Assembly (NCBI RefSeq): GCF_026914265.1
Contig: NC_069129.1
Span: 74,718,049 to 74,782,048, forward strand
Direction: 5' to 3'
Length of the DNA stretch: 64,000 nucleotides
Source of the DNA: Mya arenaria
Taxonomy: Eukaryota; Mollusca; Bivalvia; Myida; Myidae
The notes below the pieces were generated by a model. It did not search any database. It was not told where the DNA came from and worked only from the letters and a program-made list of their open reading frames with translations. Shown piece by piece: positions 28,029 through 39,264 of this stretch. Position 1 is the first letter of the stretch. The number at the start of each line of letters is the position of its first letter. The translations under genes were made by a program, and so were the position numbers.

Positions 28029-29867
28029 TGCACTTTTTTTTTTTATAAAATCTATTTCCGTAACCCTAGCCTAACCCTAGGTGTATTTTGCTTTTAAAAT
28101 AAATTGCCTGCCTGCCAACTGTTAGCTGGCTGTCAATTGCCAGCTGGCTGCCAACTGTTAGCTGTTAACAGGCTGCCAGCTGGCTTCCAACTGTTAGCTG
28201 GCTGCCAATTGCCAGCTGGCAGCCGTACACAAGGCGGCTGCCAAAGGTCGAGCTAGGCTCTTCATGGCTAAGTTTAAAGTGGCTGCCAACTGTTAGCTGG
28301 CTGTCAATTGCCAGCTGGCTGCCAACTGTTAGCTGTTAACCGCTGGTTGCCAACTGTTAGCTGGCTGCCAATTGCCAGCTGGCAGACGTTCACAAGGCGG
28401 CTGCCAAAGCGGCTGTATACTGTCAACTGGCTGCCAATTGCCAGCTGCCAATTGTCAGCCGGCTGCCAATTGCCAGCTGGCTGCCAACTGTTAGCTGTTA
28501 ACAGCTGGTTGCCAACTGTTAGCTGGCTGCCAATTGCCAGCTGGCAGACGTTTACAAGGCGGCTGCCAAAGCGGCTGTATACTGTCAACTGGCTGCCAAT
28601 TGCCAGCTGCCAATTGTCAGCCGGCTGCCAATTGCCAGCTGGCTGCCAACTGTTAGCTGTTAACAGCTGGTTGCCAACTGTTAGCTGACTGCCAATTGCC
28701 AGCTGGCAGCCGTTCACAAGGCGGCTGCCAAAGCGGCTGTATACTGTCAACTGGCTGCCAATTGCCGGCTGCCAATTGCCAGCTGGCTGCCAACTGTTAG
28801 CTGTTAACAGCTGGTTGCCAACTGTTAGCTGGCTGCCAATTGCCAGCTGGCAGACGTTCACAAGGCGGCTGCCAAAGCGGCTGTATACTGTCAACTGGCT
28901 GCCAATTGCCAGCTGCCAATTGTCGGCCGGCTGCCAATTGCCAGCTGGCTGCCAACTGTTAGCTGTTAACAGCTGGTTGCCAACTGTTAGCTGGCTGCCA
29001 ATTGCCAGCTGGCAGACGTTCACAAGGCGGCTGCCAAAGCGGCTGTATACTGTCAACTGGCTGCCAATTGCCAGCTGGCAATTGGCAGCCGGCTGACAAT
29101 TGGCAGCTGGCTGCCAACTGTTAGCTGTTAACAGCTGGTTGCCAACTGTTAGCTGGCTGCCAATTGCCAGCTGGCAGACGTTCACAAGGCGGCTGCCAAA
29201 GCGGCTGTATACTGTCAACTGGCTGCCAATTGCCAGCTGCCAATTGTCAGCTGGATGCCAACTGTAAACTGGCTGCCAATTGGCAGCTGGTTGCCAACTA
29301 TAAAGTGCCTAAATCTGCATTTTCCCGTTTCGGACTGCATATTCCCGTTTCGGACTGCATATTCCCGTGCAAAACCCTAACCCTAACCCTAACCCTAACC
29401 CTAACCCTAACCCTAACCCTAACCCTAACCCTAACCCTAACCCTAACCCTAACCCTAACCCTAACCCTAACCCTAATCCTAGTTTGACGGGAATATGCAG
29501 TCCGAAACGGGAATATGCAGTCCCGGACTGCATATTCCCGTTTCAACCAAAATCCTATTTGCGGCCTCATTCTGCAGGTGAAAAGGCCACCGTTAAGCAA
29601 ATTGCCCCTGTTTATAGCAAAGGCCACCATTGAACAAAATGCAGCTACTCATCAATTGCCGTTGTAGAGCAAATTGCCCCTGTTTCGCAAAGGCCACCAT
29701 TGAGCAGAATGCCCCTGTTTCGCAAAGGCCACCGTTAAGCAAATTGCCCCTGTTTCGCAAAGGCCACCATTGAACAAATTGCCGCTATTCATCAAATGCC
29801 ATTGTAGAGCAAATTGACAAACACTGAGCCATGTCCTATCACAGCTTTGCAGACAGCCTGACAGCCT

Positions 29868-29933
<66 letters not shown>

Positions 29934-29974
29934 ATAAACCACAGGAGGCAAGCATGTTAAAAAAAAAAAAAAAC

Positions 29975-30005
<31 letters not shown>

Positions 30006-30086
30006 GTGTTTTGCCAAACATGAGTTAAGTATACTATACAAATATGTTCACTAATGTCCTACGATGATTTTGGAATGTACGCTGGA
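28029..30086 (-). repeat. Satellite unit R7 with full telomeric tract
   Basis: 2,058 bp, A6-B1. Unlike R1-R6 it retains a long tract (29375-29482, about 18 copies of CCCTAA) and the canonical perfect hairpin spelling after it. This marks the step from homogenised centre to edge. Confidence 0.9.
29375..29482 (-). repeat. Interstitial CCCTAA tract
   Basis: About 18 uninterrupted hexamers in unit R7. The next six units toward the gap retain only two. Confidence 0.97.
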
Positions 30087-31505
30087 TGCACTTGTTTTTT
30101 TTTTTATAAAATCTATGTCCGTAACCCTAGCCTAACCCTAGGTGTATTTTGCTTTTAAAATAAATTGCCTGCCTGCCAACTGTTAGCTGGCTGTCAATTG
30201 CCAGCTGGCTGCCAACTGTTAGCTGTTAACAGCTGGTTGCCAACTGTTAGCTGGCTGCCAATTGCCAGCTGGCAGCCGTTCACAAGGCGGCTGCCAAAGC
30301 GGCTGTATACTGTCAACCGGCTGCCAATTGCCAGCTGGCAATTGGCAGCCAGCTGGCAATTGCCAGCTGGCTGCCAACTGTTAGCTGTTAACAGCTGGTT
30401 GCCAACTGTTAGCTGGCTGCCAATTGCCAGCTGGCAGCCGTTCACAAGGCGGCTGCCAAAGCGGCTGTATACTGTCAACCGGCTGCCAATTGCCAGCTGC
30501 CAATTGGCAGCCGGCTGCCAATTGCCAGCTGGCTGCCAACTGTTAGCTGTTAACAGCTGGTTGCCAACTGTTAACTGGCTGCCAATTGCCACCTGGCAGC
30601 CGTTCACAAGGCGGCTGCCAAAGCGGCTGTATACTGTCAACCGGCTACCAATTGCCAGCTGCCAGTTGTCAGCCGGCTGCCAATTGCCAGCTGGCTGCCA
30701 ACTGTTAGCTGTTAACAGCTGGTTGCCAACTGTTAGCTGGCTGCCAATTGCCAGCTGGCAGACGTTCACAAGGCGGCTGCAAAAGCGGCTGTATACTGTC
30801 AACTGGCTGCCAATTGCCAGCTGCCAATTGTCAGCTGGATGCCAACTGTAAACTGGCTGCCAATTGGCAGCTGGCTGCCAACTGTAAAGTGCGTAAATCT
30901 GCATTTTCCCGTTTCGGACTGCATATTCCCGTTTCGGACTGCATATTCCCGTGCAAAACCCTAACCCTAACCCTAACCCTAACCCTAACCCTAACCCTAA
31001 CCCTAACCCTAACCCTAACCCTAACCCTAACCCCTAACCCTAACCCTAACCCTAACCCTAACCCTAACCCCTAACCCTAACCCTAACCCTAACCCTAACC
31101 CTAACCCTAACCCTAACCCTAATCCTAGTTTGACGGGAATATGCAGTCCGAAACGGGAATATGCAGTCCCGGACTGCATATTCCCGTTTCAACCAAAATC
31201 CTAATTGCGGCCTCATTCTGCAGGTGAAAAGGCCACCGTTAAGCAAATTGCCCCTGTTTATAGCAAAGGCCACCAGTGAACAAAATGCAGCTACTCATCA
31301 ATTGCCGTTGTAGAGCAAATTGCCCCTGTTTCGCAAAGGCCACCATTGAGCAGAATGCCCCTGTTTCGCAAAGGCCACCGTTAAGCAAATTGCCCCTGTT
31401 TCGCAAAGGCCACCATTGAACAAATTGCCGCTATTCATCAAATGCCATTGTAGAGCAAATTGACAAACACTGAGCCATGTCCTATCACAGCTTTGCAGAC
31501 AGCCT

Positions 31506-31603
<98 letters not shown>

Positions 31604-31737
31604 ATAAACCACAGATGGCAAGCATGTTAAAAAAGTGTTTGTTTGTTTTTTTGTTTTTGTTTTGCCAAACATGAGTTAAGTTCACTATACAAATATGTTC
31701 ACTAATGTCCTACGATGATTTTGGGATGTACGCTGGA
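30087..31737 (-). repeat. Satellite unit R8 with longest telomeric tract
   Basis: 1,651 bp with four A monomers and no B marker. The tract at 30959-31128 is the longest in the window (about 28 copies) and contains CCCCTAA variants. The poly-A segment is replaced by a TTTG-rich stretch near 31636-31662. It is the most diverged full unit and adjoins the array edge. Confidence 0.9.
30959..31128 (-). repeat. Long interstitial CCCTAA tract
   Basis: About 28 hexamers with a few seven-base CCCCTAA variants, C-rich strand on plus. The strand bias points the telomere-distal side to the right, toward unique sequence. Confidence 0.97.
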
Positions 31738-31928
31738 TACACATTTTTTTTTTTTATAAAATCTATGTCCGTAACCCTAGCCTAACCCTAGGTGTATTTT
31801 GCTTTTAAAATAAATTGCCTGCCTGCCAACTGTTAGCTGTTAACAGGCTGCCAGCTGGCTGCCAACTGTTAGCTGGCTGTCAATTGTCAGCCGTACATAA
31901 GGTCTAACCATAACCCTATCCCTAACCG
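31738..31928 (-). repeat. Terminal partial unit R9 and degenerate telomeric repeats at the array edge
   Basis: The leader-distal end and part of one monomer are followed by CTAACCATAACCCTATCCCTAACC at about 31904-31927, a decayed run of four CCCTAA-like hexamers. Unique DNA starts immediately after at CCTTGGAACGGTCAC. Confidence 0.85.
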
Positions 31929-33770
31929 CCTTGGAACGGTCACTAAAATGTAAATTTACTGGGGGTTTAAACCAGTTTATGTACACAAACCTCATTCTTA
32001 TCCCAACAATCCTTAATAAAGATAAAACGCAAAAGGTAAATATTATCAATGTATACATTAACTTGAGGAAACTTATCAATAAAACAAATAATAATAAACG
32101 TATAGGTAAACCCCAAGTACTTCTATGATTAGAGGTCCCAACTCTATCTGCAGACGGAGGGATACAATTCATGGCACCTAATGCAAAAAATATCAACGAT
32201 ACGATGCAGTCATTGTTTGAAACTATAAAAATAATAGGTTTAAAACTGTGTGATCATAGAGTTTCATAATATAAAGCATCATTGTACTAAAACTGGGAAC
32301 TCATAAGGAAAACATTATTAAAAATAAAAGCGACATGTATTCGCTAATCCTTCCTTCTAAATGATTTGAAAATGTAAAATATTTGAAGAAAATGAAGTCA
32401 CATGCCAAAACACTCCGAGTCAGCCAAAACCTTTTTGACCAAATACGGTTTTAAGGATAACATGAATTAGCAAAATCTTCATAAAAAATAAAAGAACTGA
32501 AAGCTCAGTTATGAAAGGATGCTATATTAAACCCTATATTTTGTTTCAGGTATTATCTTCAAAAACAATAAGGCAAGTGCTCTTCAAAATATTGTTTTAA
32601 TATCCAAGGTTTAAAAAAATCCAAGTCATTCATTAAGTCTATCTGCCCAATACCTGCTGGAAACATTTTAATTTTACGATTTTTCTTTAAAACAGCACCA
32701 TAAAAATCGGGATGAGCAATGCTATTAGCAATCAGCGATTTAATACTACTATTGAACTTTGATATGAGATTATAATGACCATTTACAAATTTTGAGACAG
32801 TTTTCCGTAATCTGTATTATCTGAAACCCTGTTTTAGAAGTTTTTCCGTCATAAGTTTACTGCGAGAGCTGATTTTTTTATATCTGTACAAAGTCTAGCA
32901 AATCTTATCAACTGTGCAATAAAAACAACATAAAATGGTGAACTAGGAACATCACCATCTAGAGAAGGGTAATTAATTATTTTGAAATTAAAATCATCAC
33001 GTTTATCATAAAGATTGATACTTAAAATATATTCCTTTACTTCGAGTTGCAGATATATATAGGATGCTTTTAAAACGGATGTATTAGATTTATTAAGTTG
33101 CAATAGTGAAGGGTAAATTGAATTAATGTTATCTGTAAACAAAGGATTATCTAAACTTAGAATATCATCAATATATCTAAAAGTGCTATTGAATTTATCA
33201 ATACGAGCTAGATCTCCAGATTTAGATAATTTCAACATATATTCACTTTCATAGCAGTATAAAAAGAGGTCTGCAAGTAAAGGTGCATAATTGGCACCCA
33301 TTGGAATTCCAATCGTTTGCTTATATAAACATTTACCGAATTTTAGAAAATAATGATTGAGTACAAAATTTAATAATTCAATGACATCTGTGCATGTCCA
33401 ATATTTATATTTATCTGAGCGATCATTTAACATTTACTGCCACGTAAGTAGTTTGTTTTCTCCCTCGCAATTTTGTTTCGATAAGAGGAATCAATTTGTT
33501 TGAAACTAAAGATTGTGGAATAGATGTATAGAGCGTTGAAAAAGTCATAAGTATTAAGCACTGAGACCTTATATCGTCTATTTTCAAAATCATTAACTTA
33601 ATCTAAAGAATTATTGATATACCAAAAGAGCTTAATTCCAGAATTCTCATAAATTTTACTACAGTATTTTTTCACATGAAACTTGATAGCAGTTAAGCAG
33701 GATGTTAGTAAAATTGATACTTGTTTAGTAGAACAAGAAATGGAATTAACAATTAATCGTGATTTATATG
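31925..33770 (-). mobile_element. Penelope-like retroelement fossil, C-terminal part
   Basis: Minus-strand remains of a reverse transcriptase. Visible landmarks are TLYTSIPQSLVSNKLIPLI (near 33480-33545), IGIPMGANYAPLLADLF (near 33255-33310), the catalytic-type FRYIDDILS (near 33160-33190), KLYDKRDDF-like and LIRFARLCTDI (near 32885). The IPMG...ADLF and YIDD blocks with an HWLPKMHK-type block upstream are the signature of Penelope-like elements, not of LINEs. No GIY-YIG nuclease domain was recognised. A 3'-terminal region ending near 31925 abuts the telomeric array. The element is broken, with several breaks, and is split by a 1.3-kb insertion. Confidence 0.8.
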
Positions 33771-33801
33771 GATTTTAATGCATTTCAGGCAACCAGTGTA
33801 T
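33771..33801 (+). repeat. 31-bp direct repeat, left flank of insertion
   Basis: GATTTTAATGCATTTC followed by AGGCAACCAGTGTAT. It matches 35084-35114 at 28 of 31 positions. On the minus strand it encodes the IHWLPEMH block of the Penelope-like element, so element sequence was duplicated when the intervening 1.28 kb arrived. Confidence 0.85.
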
Positions 33802-33819
33802 AGACGATTCATACGTCTT

Positions 33820-33936
33820 AAATTAGACCGCCGCCATTTTGTTGTCACGTGACCATCCGCCATTACAGAAGTGAAAGTTTCTGAACGTCTGCAAGAACGC
33901 TCACACGCCATTTAAATTTTAAAATTGAGACCAAAA
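33820..33936 (+). promoter_or_regulatory. Promoter-like region of the inserted SWIM gene
   Basis: CCGCCGCCATTTTG (a YY1-like core) at about 33829-33842 is directly followed by the palindromic E-box GTCACGTGAC (33844-33853) and another CCGCCATTA. This GC-rich patch in AT-rich DNA sits about 90 bp before the candidate start codon. The function is inferred from motif type only. Confidence 0.4.
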
Positions 33937-35083
33937 ATGACCTCCGAAAAGCAGCTACGTAAGTTGTTTTATTTGAACACTTTTTCTGAATGTAATTGTA
34001 ATAAATAGTAAACCGTATAGTTGTAACTGGCCTGTAAAAAGACAATTGAATACTACCGTATTGCCCTAAATAACAAAATGGCGGACTTTGTTTAACAAAA
34101 TATGTTTATCTTTTTAGAGGATTATTCGTGTAATTAAAGTAAGAATCTTTTTTGGTTTTTAAATAAACATTTATAAAATGTTGTATAAAATGCTTTCTTG
34201 ACTGAAATAAACAATGACAATAGCCGTTAAACTTGCCAGAGTACATGTAATGTTGACCTGTTGACTGCCAAGAAATTTGACAGGTGTAATAATTGTTTTG
34301 TAAATAGCCTTGGACTTTTAACTTATACACTTGGTTTTAATTATAAATACTTCCAACTCTTTTGCAAATAAATGTTATTCCAAAAAGAGGATTTATGTAT
34401 GCATTACTTAATACAGGGCTGCCACCCGATGACTTGAAGTGGGAAAAGAACAAAAGCAATGCCTGGCCTAAACTGATGTACGAGGATCTTGTTGACTATT
34501 TGATACATGCAAAAGCATATGATGGAAAGGCCATGCAATCCTTCAGGTCGTTGTAAGGATATAACTATGTACACAATGGTTGGATGGGTGATATGTGGTC
34601 CATTGAATGTGAGGGTATGACTTACATAAAGGCCAAAATTTCGCCGAGTCAGCCAGGCGTCGGGCTCAAGGACTACAACTCATGGATTGCGGTTTCTAGT
34701 GAAAATACTGTTGAGACTGGCCATTGTACTTGTCCAGCTGGCAATGCCCGATCGTGTAGTCACATATCAGCAATTGTGTATGCAATTACACTGGCGTGGG
34801 CGAATGGTGTAGGTGGGGAAGCATGTACAGACAAACAGCGGGCTTGGGGCAAAGGAGCTGCGCAAGTCCTGTCACATGACACCATTTCAGATATGGTGTT
34901 TGACCGACCAAGCCCATTTCAGCTAAAACCATGTACTGAGAAAACAGCCAACAAGACCAACACGGATACAGATTGTCAAACTGGTACTGAACAGTTTCTG
35001 GACCATAGTGACTTACAGGACTTTGTGTCAAATTCCACGGTGGCAAACATTTGGGAGTGCAAATGTACAATGTTGTACAAAAT
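33937..35083 (+). pseudogene. SWIM-type zinc-finger gene fragment, two exons
   Basis: Exon 1 is 33937-33958 (ATG, residues MTSEKQL plus one base) and ends at a consensus donor GTAAGT. Exon 2 starts after TTACTTAATACAG at 34417. Joining is in frame and gives RLPPDDLKWEKNK... and, further on, a SWIM finger CxCx7CxH: C, C, C and H at residues 48, 50, 58 and 60 counted from the Met at 34584 (HCTCPAGNARSCSHI). One in-frame TAA at about 34554-34556 lies where relatives have an acidic residue (SLxGYNYV). The frame ends in the flanking duplication at ~35085, so the gene is 3'-truncated. Relatives in bivalves and cnidarians are uncharacterised and often continue into a YqaJ-type nuclease domain; none is present. 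The intron shows the copy moved as DNA and was not reverse transcribed. Confidence 0.65.
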
Positions 35084-35114
35084 GATTTTTATGCATCTTA
35101 GGCAACCAGTGTAT
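35084..35114 (+). repeat. 31-bp direct repeat, right flank of insertion
   Basis: GATTTTTATGCATCTT followed by AGGCAACCAGTGTAT, the partner of 33771-33801. The last 15 bases are identical in both copies. Confidence 0.85.
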
Positions 35115-35990
35115 TGTAGGAATGTTTGTATGATAATCATTCAAAAGAACTTGAAATTTAGCATTATAATCAATATGATTTTTAATAACACTTTCTTTAT
35201 CGAGTTGGCTAGAAATGTAAGTTCTAGAAGATTGTAACTCTTCAATAATAGTATTTACATACTATAAACGTCAAACTATGATTACATTATTAGCTGCTTT
35301 ATCAGCAGGTACAAATACGTTTTTTATGTAAAGATTTGATATCCATGATCAGCTTTGGAGTTATTGAAAAATGACTTTAGGGGAAGGGCCAATGGATTAT
35401 TGTTGAACAACTCTATTTTCTTATCTATGAGGTACAATATTTTATTCATCCACAGCAATAAGGAATTTGGTTCGACCCTTTCTCTTTTGCACCAGCTTTT
35501 ACTATATTTTGATAAAGAGTCTGTCAATTCTAATTTACAAGTATGAAATGAATTTCAAATGCTATCCGGACCTTTATTTAGCAGTTTTCTAAGAAGATTA
35601 TTTTTAATGAAAGACAAATCTCCTGTAGCAATATGTCCAACCGGGTCGTAGCGGTACATGGAGTCAACACAATCTCAAGAAGAAGGTGTATTTGCGGAAA
35701 TAGTATCTTCTGATTCTACTTTATATTTGTAACATATTATTGTCATTTCTTTATTCTTAAAGTCTTGTGGAATACATCTTTCTACATTTTTATTCTTAAA
35801 TAAATTATTTAGATTAAAAAGATATATACCCTTGTTGCTAAAAGAAAGTTTAATGCGATATCTTTTCCTAGTATCAACATTCTCAATAGTGGGATGAAGG
35901 TAATGTTTAGTATATCCATTAACGATACAAGCGCATTCATACTTTGGATCAGTTATTAAAATAGTATTATCAGCTTCCCTATCAAGTGGC
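35100..35990 (-). mobile_element. Penelope-like retroelement fossil, N-terminal part
   Basis: The part of the same element upstream of the insertion. Translated minus-strand landmarks are YDPVGHIATGDLSFIKNN (near 35600-35655), WCKRERVEPNSLLLWMNK (near 35440-35495), FVPADKAANNVII (near 35275-35320) and IHWLPKMHKN (35084-35114). These match the order known for this reverse transcriptase family N-terminal to the IPMG block, which resumes beyond the insertion. The 5' end lies just past the glycosyltransferase gene's stop codon. The fossil is broken and was probably old before the insertion, since both halves are similarly decayed. Confidence 0.75.
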
Positions 35991-36109
35991 CGTAAAGAAG
36001 TTACTGAAAGGGAACATAAAGTGGAAAGAAGTTTATAAAAGAAAATGTTTAATGTATAATCAGCAGTATCACTTGTTATTGATTGGTAAACAGAGTAAAT
36101 ATCTAATGA

Positions 36110-37093
36110 CTACTTGTGCAAGTAAGTTCTGTTCTGTTTATCTTCATACCACAGTTTCATACGTTTGAATCTTCCAAGTTTTTTACCATGGCCTATAATC
36201 CAGTTGTTGTGAACCACAACGACCTCTTTTCGCTGTGTATCATTGAACGTATCAAAATAGAGTGACCCATCTGGAAATCTGTTGGTATCCAGTCTTTTTA
36301 TTTTAACTTTACTGGAGAAATAACGAACTATGTCGTTGAAGCCGTTTTGGTCGTTTTTTTTATTGTCTATGTCAATCATCCTATCTCTCCAGGCCCGGAT
36401 CAGCTCCAGCGTTTTGGCACCGGTTCTTATCGCCATCAGCCCCGTACAGTAGGAAGCGTCACTTTCCATCTGAACCCAGAGGTCGTACTCGCCCTTGAAG
36501 TACTGGAATGGGTCCTGTAGCCAAACAGTATCCGTGTCGATGTACAAAATATTTTTTCCTCTTTCTAAGTAGTCAAGTATATGATACGGCCTTTTGCCAA
36601 CAAGCATGTTAAATTGTTTGGTTTCAAAATCAACGGAGGAGTTGATTGATACAAGTGCGCTTCTTTCTACTAACCTATCAACAAAACTAGGTACTTCGAT
36701 ATTCCAAAGTTCCTTATAAGCCAATTCGTCATGTGCAACAACTATTAGCGATGTTGATAGGTTGAGTGTCATGAAATGCCACAACCAGTTTCTGAAGAAG
36801 TCCAAGTAGCCATTGTTTACCGTCATAAGAATAGTCCAATCCCGACTGTCATTCAGTGGTTTTCTAGTTAATATAACTTTATCATATTTCTTACTTTTTA
36901 TGTTTGGATTCTGGCTGATTTTCAACGATTCTATGCCTGATTTTTGCTTGCTTTCGTTTAAAGTATAATTATTGACGGAAACAATAAGTGTCCAGTTTCC
37001 CATTTCAACATGCCTTTTAAATGCCAGCAGGCACACACAGACAACAACAAACACAACACTTTTTCTTCTATGACATAGCATAATTATCTTCAT
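36110..37093 (-). CDS. Type II membrane glycosyltransferase, nucleotide-diphospho-sugar transferase family
   Basis: An intact 327-residue single-exon gene. Residues 1-11 are short and basic and 12-25 form a hydrophobic signal-anchor, so the catalytic part should face the Golgi lumen. The GT-A core includes the metal-binding DxD motif in LYIDTDTVWL (D186 and D188), SDASYCTGLMAIR (211-223) as the acceptor-side loop, DQNGFND (248-254) and a C-terminal HNNWIIGHGKKLGRFK (295-310). This order fits the family that includes plant RG-II xylosyltransferases and many single-exon invertebrate genes. Several NxS/T sequons (near 42, 46, 111, 151, 321) fit a secretory protein. Donor and acceptor sugars cannot be told. 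The start is the first Met and gives the anchor at the expected place. The stop lies about 120 bp from the Penelope-like fossil. Confidence 0.85.
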   Translation of the reverse strand: MKIIMLCHRRKSVVFVVVCVCLLAFKRHVEMGNWTLIVSVNNYTLNESKQKSGIESLKISQNPNIKSKKYDKVILTRKPLNDSRDWTILMTVNNGYLDFFRNWLWHFMTLNLSTSLIVVAHDELAYKELWNIEVPSFVDRLVERSALVSINSSVDFETKQFNMLVGKRPYHILDYLERGKNILYIDTDTVWLQDPFQYFKGEYDLWVQMESDASYCTGLMAIRTGAKTLELIRAWRDRMIDIDNKKNDQNGFNDIVRYFSSKVKIKRLDTNRFPDGSLYFDTFNDTQRKEVVVVHNNWIIGHGKKLGRFKRMKLWYEDKQNRTYLHK

Positions 37094-38370
37094 ATGTGAA
37101 TTAACGTGATTTTATAAAATCCATACAATCTTGTTTTTTTGTTATTAACCACTACTTTATGATTTGTTTTATAAACAAAACTCGAACCATTCATTGCATT
37201 TGCTGTACATCGCTGTTTGTTTAAAGTATTAAATTTCATACTCAATTATATCCCGACTACAAGTAACTTAACACGTATTTAACAGTACATATCATTACAG
37301 ATATATTACATGACCTACGAATCAAGAATCCGGGATGTGAATACGATAAAAAAACATTGCATATCATACCTACTAATAAGTTGATAATGTTGAGCATTGA
37401 CATCTTTCTCCGACACTACGATTCCAGTTACCTTAAACACGATGGAAAGTTTTATGTATAAGGGAGAAAGTTATAATGAACATTTAGTTATACATCTCCT
37501 TTATTACTATACTTATACAAAACGATCCTTTGTATATGAATATATTCTTTTTCAAACGCCAAAGAATTTCGTTAATATACACCCTTAGAAATTCTGTCCA
37601 AGCGAATTAAAATCAGCTTATAGAAGGAAGGATGAAAGGCCGAAATCTGTCAATTATGTCAGAGAAAGAACAGTCCGAGGCACGCAGTATGACTGCCTCT
37701 ACTTAAGTTATTTTAGTAGTATATTTAAGATCTGTAAGATTGATCCCAAAAATGAACCATAGTGAATTGCATTGTATTATGGTTGTCATAGTAACATTTT
37801 ATTATTTCGATTACCATGTTTATACGAATATTTGGTCCCCAGTTAAATAAGATGTTATTATGCGTATGATATATAACTACAAACTATATTTCATAAATAA
37901 AAACATGTCTTGTTGCATAACTATCTAGAAAAACATGTCTTGTTGCATTACTATCTCCAAAGAAGTTCTTCATTGTTAAACACTTTCACCGAAATATTTA
38001 TCGACCCTTGTTTTTCTTTAAATAGGCATCACGACGCAACTTACCGCCGAAATGTAATGCTCTTCTAATAACTACCAAAACTGCAAATGTCAATTTTGCA
38101 CATTTGTACCCCTTCTTACCCCTCATTTTGTGATATTATTTATTCAATTTTAAATAACTAGAAATTTATAAAGATGTTAAACTTTAATTTAAAATTGTTT
38201 TTATTACTTTCTTATAATGATAAATTAACTTATCTATTGCACAATTTCAATGTTGCATCATTAAAAAATAATATCATGGTCTTGTCTCTGTATTTTCCAT
38301 TGTTTTGTTGTTGTCAAATTTTACTTTTAAGCTACTTGATACAACTTCAGCTTTATTACACAAAAATGTA
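37094..38370. other. Gene-free AT-rich stretch
   Basis: Upstream of the glycosyltransferase gene. No convincing frame, RNA gene or repeat seen except a 30-bp tandem duplication near 37.9 kb. Regulatory sites for the minus-strand gene would lie at its left side, but no TATA box or initiator stands out. Confidence 0.5.
37901..37956 (+). repeat. Two-copy 30-bp tandem duplication
   Basis: AAACATGTCTTGTTGCATAA at 37901 recurs at 37931 with one change, followed in both by CTATCT. Confidence 0.8.
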
Positions 38371-38379
38371 CATTTTCTA

Positions 38380-38905
38380 TTTCGTCTATTGGTATTAAAT
38401 CATCTTTATCTGACGTTCGGGCATTTAAATCACCAACAATTAGTTCATGGTACTCACTTATATTAACATTTTGGTAACAAGGCAATACCACTTAAATGTT
38501 CGTATCTGTAATTTGGTGATTCAATAGATGGCAAATAAACCAGCTTATTCTTTTTTTCTGGGATGCCAACATTCGCTTATTTATGGTCATGAAAATATAA
38601 CATTTGCATTGATAGTTTGTCTGTTTAACAAGAGCTTTAAAAGAATCATGAAAAAAAAAAACAGAAACACCGGCCATTGGTCTACCGTATTCTTTTTTGT
38701 TGAAATGCATAAGAATGAAATGTACTGCAGTTTGTGAAAACGTTATTCATGTAACTGTCGTATTACTTCCATGTTTCTAATAAATAGAAAAGGACTTAAG
38801 GTATTGACTAACATCTCCGAATTCTAGTTTGTATCTAGTACCATCAATATTCCAACAACAAATGTAAGCTCTAACACTGTCAGCAGAACGTCGGCCACAT
38901 CACTA
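38380..38905 (-). mobile_element. Fossil LINE endonuclease fragment
   Basis: Pieces in changing minus-strand frames resemble the apurinic-type endonuclease of non-LTR retrotransposons, in the right order: RAYICCWNIDGTRYKLEFGD (near 38830-38890), GRPMAGVSVFF (near 38650-38685), VYLPSIESPNYRYEHLSG (near 38490-38540) and EYHELIVGDLNARTSD (38408-38455), where GDLNAR is the conserved GDFNAR-like block. Frame changes and stops separate the pieces. No reverse transcriptase follows, so only the 5' nuclease part is left. Clade uncertain. Confidence 0.55.
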
Positions 38906-38909
38906 GTTT

Positions 38910-39254
38910 TGTTCCGCCGTCTTCGTCGTGTTTTCTGAAGAATTAACCAAAAACTATTATTGTTATTAAAACACAAAAACATTTCAGTGCAACAGAAAGT
39001 TTATGACCGGTGTGTGTTTTTTATATTAGGGTATTTGAGAAATGGTTGTTTGTTTTGGAAAAACTTGTCAATTGTTTATATCAAACACTTTTCATTGTCT
39101 AAAATAGTGGTTAGATTTTCACTTATACCCTTAATTTAAAAATAATGACGAGCTAAAAGTACTTTATCAGTTGCTCTGTTTACCAAAATAGTAATCTCTA
39201 ACATAAAGCACAGAGGAGCTTTAGTTGTATAACATAGAAAAGGCCTTTCGTAGT
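38910..39254. other. Gene-free stretch before minisatellite
   Basis: AT-rich, with no frame or repeat supported on either strand. Confidence 0.5.
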
Positions 39255-39264
39255 TAAACGACAG

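Noticed and set aside
31840-32196. 118-residue minus-strand frame ending in the satellite
   Set aside because: It runs from the 3' region of the Penelope-like fossil into the satellite; no independent gene evidence.
34786-35070. 94-residue minus-strand frame
   Set aside because: Shadow of the SWIM-encoding exon on the other strand.
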